Shown: one piece after another, positions 61,496-64,000 of the stretch | How the letters are laid out: each line of letters begins with the position of its first letter | How positions within the stretch are numbered: the stretch's first letter is position 1 | NCBI RefSeq assembly: GCF_024347395.1 | Contig: NZ_AP025473.1 | Span: 124,001 to 188,000 of the forward strand | Direction: 5' to 3' | DNA length: 64,000 bases | DNA from: Vibrio cortegadensis | GTDB taxonomy: Bacteria; Pseudomonadota; Gammaproteobacteria; Enterobacterales; Vibrionaceae | The notes under the pieces: model-generated | The model's database searches: none | What the model was told of the DNA's origin: nothing | Seen by the model: the letters and a program-made list of their open reading frames with translations, nothing else | Made by a program: the position numbers and the translations under genes

Positions 61496-62221
61496 ATGAT
61501 GCATACAAAGACAATGACCGACACCATGACAGATTCTAACACTCGACTTTTTTTACAGGGCATGGTTGTCATGATCCCATTAAGCATTGCCGTCTTACCG
61601 TGGGGGTTACTAGCAGGATCATTTGCGATTGATATTGGATTACACCCTTTAGAAGGGCAAGCGCTGTCAGCCATTCTATTTGCTGGCTCGGCACAATTGG
61701 TCGCAATGGGAATGATTAAGGCGGGAGCAGGGTTAACGACGATGCTGTTGACCACCTTCTTCATTACTTCACGCCACTTTCTTTATAGCGTGTCGATGCG
61801 AAGTAAAATCAGTCCTCTTCCCTTACGGTGGCGGTTATCACTAGGTTTTCTATTAACCGACGAGCTATTTGCTGTATGCGGGCACCAGACAGATAAACAG
61901 TTTAACCGTTGGTATGCCCTTGGCGCAGGGTTGAGTTTCTATCTGTTTTGGAACCTTGCCACCTTTGCTGGTATTGTCGCAGGAAGCTACATTCCTGCAC
62001 TGAATGAACTCGGGTTAGAGTTTGCGGTTGCCGCAACGTTCATCGCAATCGTGATCCCGACCATCAAGAACATCCCCATATTAGTCTCTGTACTAGGTGC
62101 ACTCGTGCTATCCGTTGGCCTCACTTATTGGGAAATTGAAGGCAGTCTCATGTTCGCAAGTGTGGGTGGCATGCTGCTCGGTTATCTAACGGAAAAATAT
62201 TGGGGGGAACAGTCATGGTAA
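61496..62221 (+). CDS. azlC: AzlC-family branched-chain amino-acid exporter, large subunit
   Basis: 241 residues, five to six predicted membrane helices. Family segment: VMIPLSIAVLPWGLLAGSFAIDIGL (in part) near the N-terminus, then FAGSAQLVAMGMIKAGAG and TSRHFLYSVSMRS. AzlC with AzlD forms a permease exporting branched-chain amino acids or analogues. The last bases overlap the ATG of azlD, so the subunits are made together. A second ATG three bases after 61496 is equally possible. Confidence 0.9.
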   Translation: MMHTKTMTDTMTDSNTRLFLQGMVVMIPLSIAVLPWGLLAGSFAIDIGLHPLEGQALSAILFAGSAQLVAMGMIKAGAGLTTMLLTTFFITSRHFLYSVSMRSKISPLPLRWRLSLGFLLTDELFAVCGHQTDKQFNRWYALGAGLSFYLFWNLATFAGIVAGSYIPALNELGLEFAVAATFIAIVIPTIKNIPILVSVLGALVLSVGLTYWEIEGSLMFASVGGMLLGYLTEKYWGEQSW

Positions 62222-62532
62222 TCCTCTCTATTTTCGCAATGACCGCTTTAGTCTTTCTTAGCCGGTATCTATTTTTAGAGCCCAAATTACCATTAAGACT
62301 CAACGCGCAAGCGCAAAAGTTGCTCAGTTATTCAAGCCCTGCGGTTCTGACTGCGATTTGGGGGCCAATTGTATTTATGCCCGACAGCACCTTGTCCCTT
62401 TCCGTTCAGAACCCTTATTTATGGGGCGCTGTGATTGCGGTTTTTATTGCATGGAAGACGAAAAATGTTCTCCTCACAACAATAGTGAGCATGCTGCTGT
62501 TCTTAGTGCTTAACGTATTCGTACTAAACTAG
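62215..62532 (+). CDS. azlD: AzlD-family small subunit of the branched-chain amino-acid exporter
   Basis: 105 residues from the ATG at 62215, with a GGGGGAA ribosome site seven bases upstream; four predicted membrane helices. Has the AzlD pattern FLSRYLFLEPKLPLRLNAQAQKLLSYSSPAVLTA (in part). The ATG overlaps the azlC stop by seven bases (ATGGTAA), a classic coupling for this exporter. Confidence 0.88.
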   Translation: MVILSIFAMTALVFLSRYLFLEPKLPLRLNAQAQKLLSYSSPAVLTAIWGPIVFMPDSTLSLSVQNPYLWGAVIAVFIAWKTKNVLLTTIVSMLLFLVLNVFVLN

Positions 62533-62606
62533 TCTTCGTTTAGCACTGGTTCCGTTATCTATTACAAGTAGACTTAAATGAAATGGCAACTAAGCAACTA
62601 AAAGCT

Positions 62607-63221
62607 TTACTTTGCTTGCCATTCAATTTCTATCAGCGTTTTGTCTCCACTCTTTAAACGCCCAAGAAAAACGTCTCCAGCATGAACTTCTCCAACGCCT
62701 TTGGGGGTACCGCTCATGATGATGTCGCCATCGTAAAGTGTCGTGTAGGTTTCAAGCTCAGCTAAAATAGCGAGTGGTGGATAGAGCATCTGTTCGACTT
62801 GCCCGCACTGTACGCGAACACAATTAATATAGAGTTCGATCTGCAATGTTTTCACATCAATGTAATCAAGGCTAATAAAACGACTCATCACCGCCGAACC
62901 ATCAAATGCTTTGGCCCTTTCCCAAGGTAAACCTTTGTTTTTGAGATAAGACTGCAAATTACGCTTGGTCAGATCAAGACCAATTCCTACCGCTGATAAT
63001 CGTCCCTGTTCAACAAGAAAGCAGATTTCAGCCTCGTAATGTAATGGCTCTTGATGGAACGAAGAGAGCGTCGACGTTACGCAGTTATTAGGCTTATTGA
63101 ACACGACCATCTGTTCTGGTATCGGATTATTTAACTCTTTTATGTGATCGACATAGTTTCGCCCAATGCACACTATTTTAGTGGGTATAATTTCCCTTTC
63201 TCCGACTCGAACCGCGTTCAT
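62607..63221 (-). CDS. Fumarylacetoacetate-hydrolase-family protein
   Basis: 204 residues, the short form of the FAH fold. Begins KIVCIGRNYVDHIKELN with the family G-R-N-Y, then EAEICFLVEQ (metal Glu) and a C-terminal SGTPKGVG loop. Members act as acylpyruvate hydrolases or oxaloacetate decarboxylases, in the cytoplasm and with Mg2+. The closest relatives by length are the YcgM-type acylpyruvases, but the exact substrate is open. It is a single gene, convergent with azlD. Confidence 0.88.
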   Translation of the reverse strand: MNAVRVGEREIIPTKIVCIGRNYVDHIKELNNPIPEQMVVFNKPNNCVTSTLSSFHQEPLHYEAEICFLVEQGRLSAVGIGLDLTKRNLQSYLKNKGLPWERAKAFDGSAVMSRFISLDYIDVKTLQIELYINCVRVQCGQVEQMLYPPLAILAELETYTTLYDGDIIMSGTPKGVGEVHAGDVFLGRLKSGDKTLIEIEWQAK

Positions 63222-63492
63222 GTCCCTTTCCTTGGTTTAAATATGAGCGCAGAGTCTAACCTATCATTCCAGGTGGAGATAAGAATCACGCTGACTTTTC
63301 TATCAAAAATCAGATCTCTAGCTCAACTATTCTGAACTAAACCGCCCTTAAATTCCTAACTTTGAATGTGCAGAGCCCTGCTCGAATGAGAGCACACTAC
63401 GCAAATATGCCGAGGCAATAACATCGATATGAAAGAAAAACGCTAGAATACAGGTCAATATAGATGGAAGTGAATTTAATGGCGTTGAAAAA

Positions 63493-64000
63493 ATGAAAAT
63501 AGATAAAAGCAAACACGATTCAGAACCAGATAAGAAACCCAAGAAAATCAAAAAATGGGCAAAAGAGCTGATCTCTATTCTGTTGATTGTCAGCCTATTT
63601 TCGTTCGCATTAGATTACTACTACAGTGCCAACATGCCATCAGGATCGGCTCCGCACATTGTTGGAACAGGGCTAAATGGTGAAATCTTAGATGTTAACG
63701 AACTCAGTAAAAATCAACCCGTTGTGGTTTATTTTTGGGCGACTTGGTGTGGCGCATGCAGCCTTGTGAGCCCAACGATCGAACGTTTTTCGCAAGATAA
63801 CCCTGTCGTCAGCGTTGCTCTCTCGTCTGGAGATGACGCTCAGATCCGCCAATACATGCAAGAAAATGAGTATCAATTCTCTGTTTTAAATGATGTCACT
63901 GGCACACAGAGTCAGAATTGGGGAGTACGAGTCACTCCCACAGTTGTGATTATTCGAGATGGCGAAATTAAAAATATTACCACCGGTGTTTTGTCACCGA
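63493..64000 (+). CDS. Membrane-anchored thioredoxin-like oxidoreductase (3' end outside window)
   Basis: Open from the ATG at 63493 to the end of the window (169 codons) with no stop, so it is truncated by the window. A charged cytoplasmic start of about 28 residues precedes a membrane helix (ELISILLIVSLFSFALDYYY, in part) and a periplasmic thioredoxin domain with WATWCGACSLVSP (redox pair C-G-A-C) and VTPTVVIIRDGEI, including the cis-Pro loop. This is the ScsD/TlpA/DsbE-like group, reducing or oxidising a thiol partner outside the cytoplasm. Ribosome site weak; the start is the first good Met. Confidence 0.8.
   Translation, partial: MKIDKSKHDSEPDKKPKKIKKWAKELISILLIVSLFSFALDYYYSANMPSGSAPHIVGTGLNGEILDVNELSKNQPVVVYFWATWCGACSLVSPTIERFSQDNPVVSVALSSGDDAQIRQYMQENEYQFSVLNDVTGTQSQNWGVRVTPTVVIIRDGEIKNITTGVLSP

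Overview
The window reads as a Vibrio genome segment, most like the Splendidus or Harveyi groups. The reasons are a Vibrio-type lecithin-dependent haemolysin (tlh family), a tdh-kbl pair, many LysR regulators, an RND efflux operon, a periplasmic MsrA-MsrB fusion, and protein sequences that resemble Vibrio homologues as I recall them. Placement on the second chromosome is likely but is inference. I see no rRNA genes, tRNA genes, CRISPR array or insertion sequence.

Bases 1-7,142 are an AT-rich integrated element. It starts inside a phage CI-type repressor whose end resembles the non-cleavable C-terminal domain of P2/186-family repressors, and it ends with an HP1/K139-type tyrosine integrase. 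Between repressor and integrase, where such phages often carry cargo, are two modules. The first is a co-directional pair: a 521-residue coiled-coil membrane protein and a small membrane-anchored protein. The second, on the opposite strand, is an overlapping three-gene operon (nuclease-fold-like protein, small winged-helix-like middle component, SMC/Rad50-like ATPase) that fits the ABC-three-component class of predicted conflict systems. A near-perfect LexA box lies 17 bp upstream of the integrase. The element abuts the 3' end of tdh.

Bases 7,200-26,470 are chromosomal: threonine catabolism (kbl-tdh), a tlh-type phospholipase with Gly in place of the triad Asp, an MFS exporter with a divergent LysR gene, a PepSY/DUF2946 pair, cytochrome b562, a PHP phosphoesterase, a membrane HD-GYP protein with a large insertion, a DMT exporter with a divergent LysR gene, YbjQ, Nudix and DHH proteins, and a LysR gene leading into the next block.

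Bases 26,500-32,350 are a complete tripartite RND efflux operon (lipoprotein adaptor, pump, outer-membrane lipoprotein). It is bracketed by two inverted copies of a 16-bp motif, and a perfect hairpin overlaps its start. A membrane protein of unknown function, a DUF218 protein and L-serine dehydratase follow. Next come two probable exported proteins (a beta-helix-like protein and a calcium-binding thrombospondin-type-3 lipoprotein) facing a LuxR-type regulator, then a POT-like transporter, a GntR/UTRA regulator, YhfA, MsrAB, an MscS channel, AroG with an upstream TyrR box, an OmpA-like porin and a periplasmic solute-binding protein.

Bases 49,600-57,650 hold a caa3/aa3-type cytochrome c oxidase cluster on the minus strand: ctaC, ctaD, ctaG, ctaE, SURF1, an SCO-like protein, ctaA and ctaB. 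A small DUF2909 gene sits on the opposite strand between ctaE and SURF1. The right end carries a phosphohexomutase, a LysE exporter with an AraC regulator, AzlC-AzlD, an FAH-family protein and a truncated thioredoxin-like membrane protein that runs off the window.
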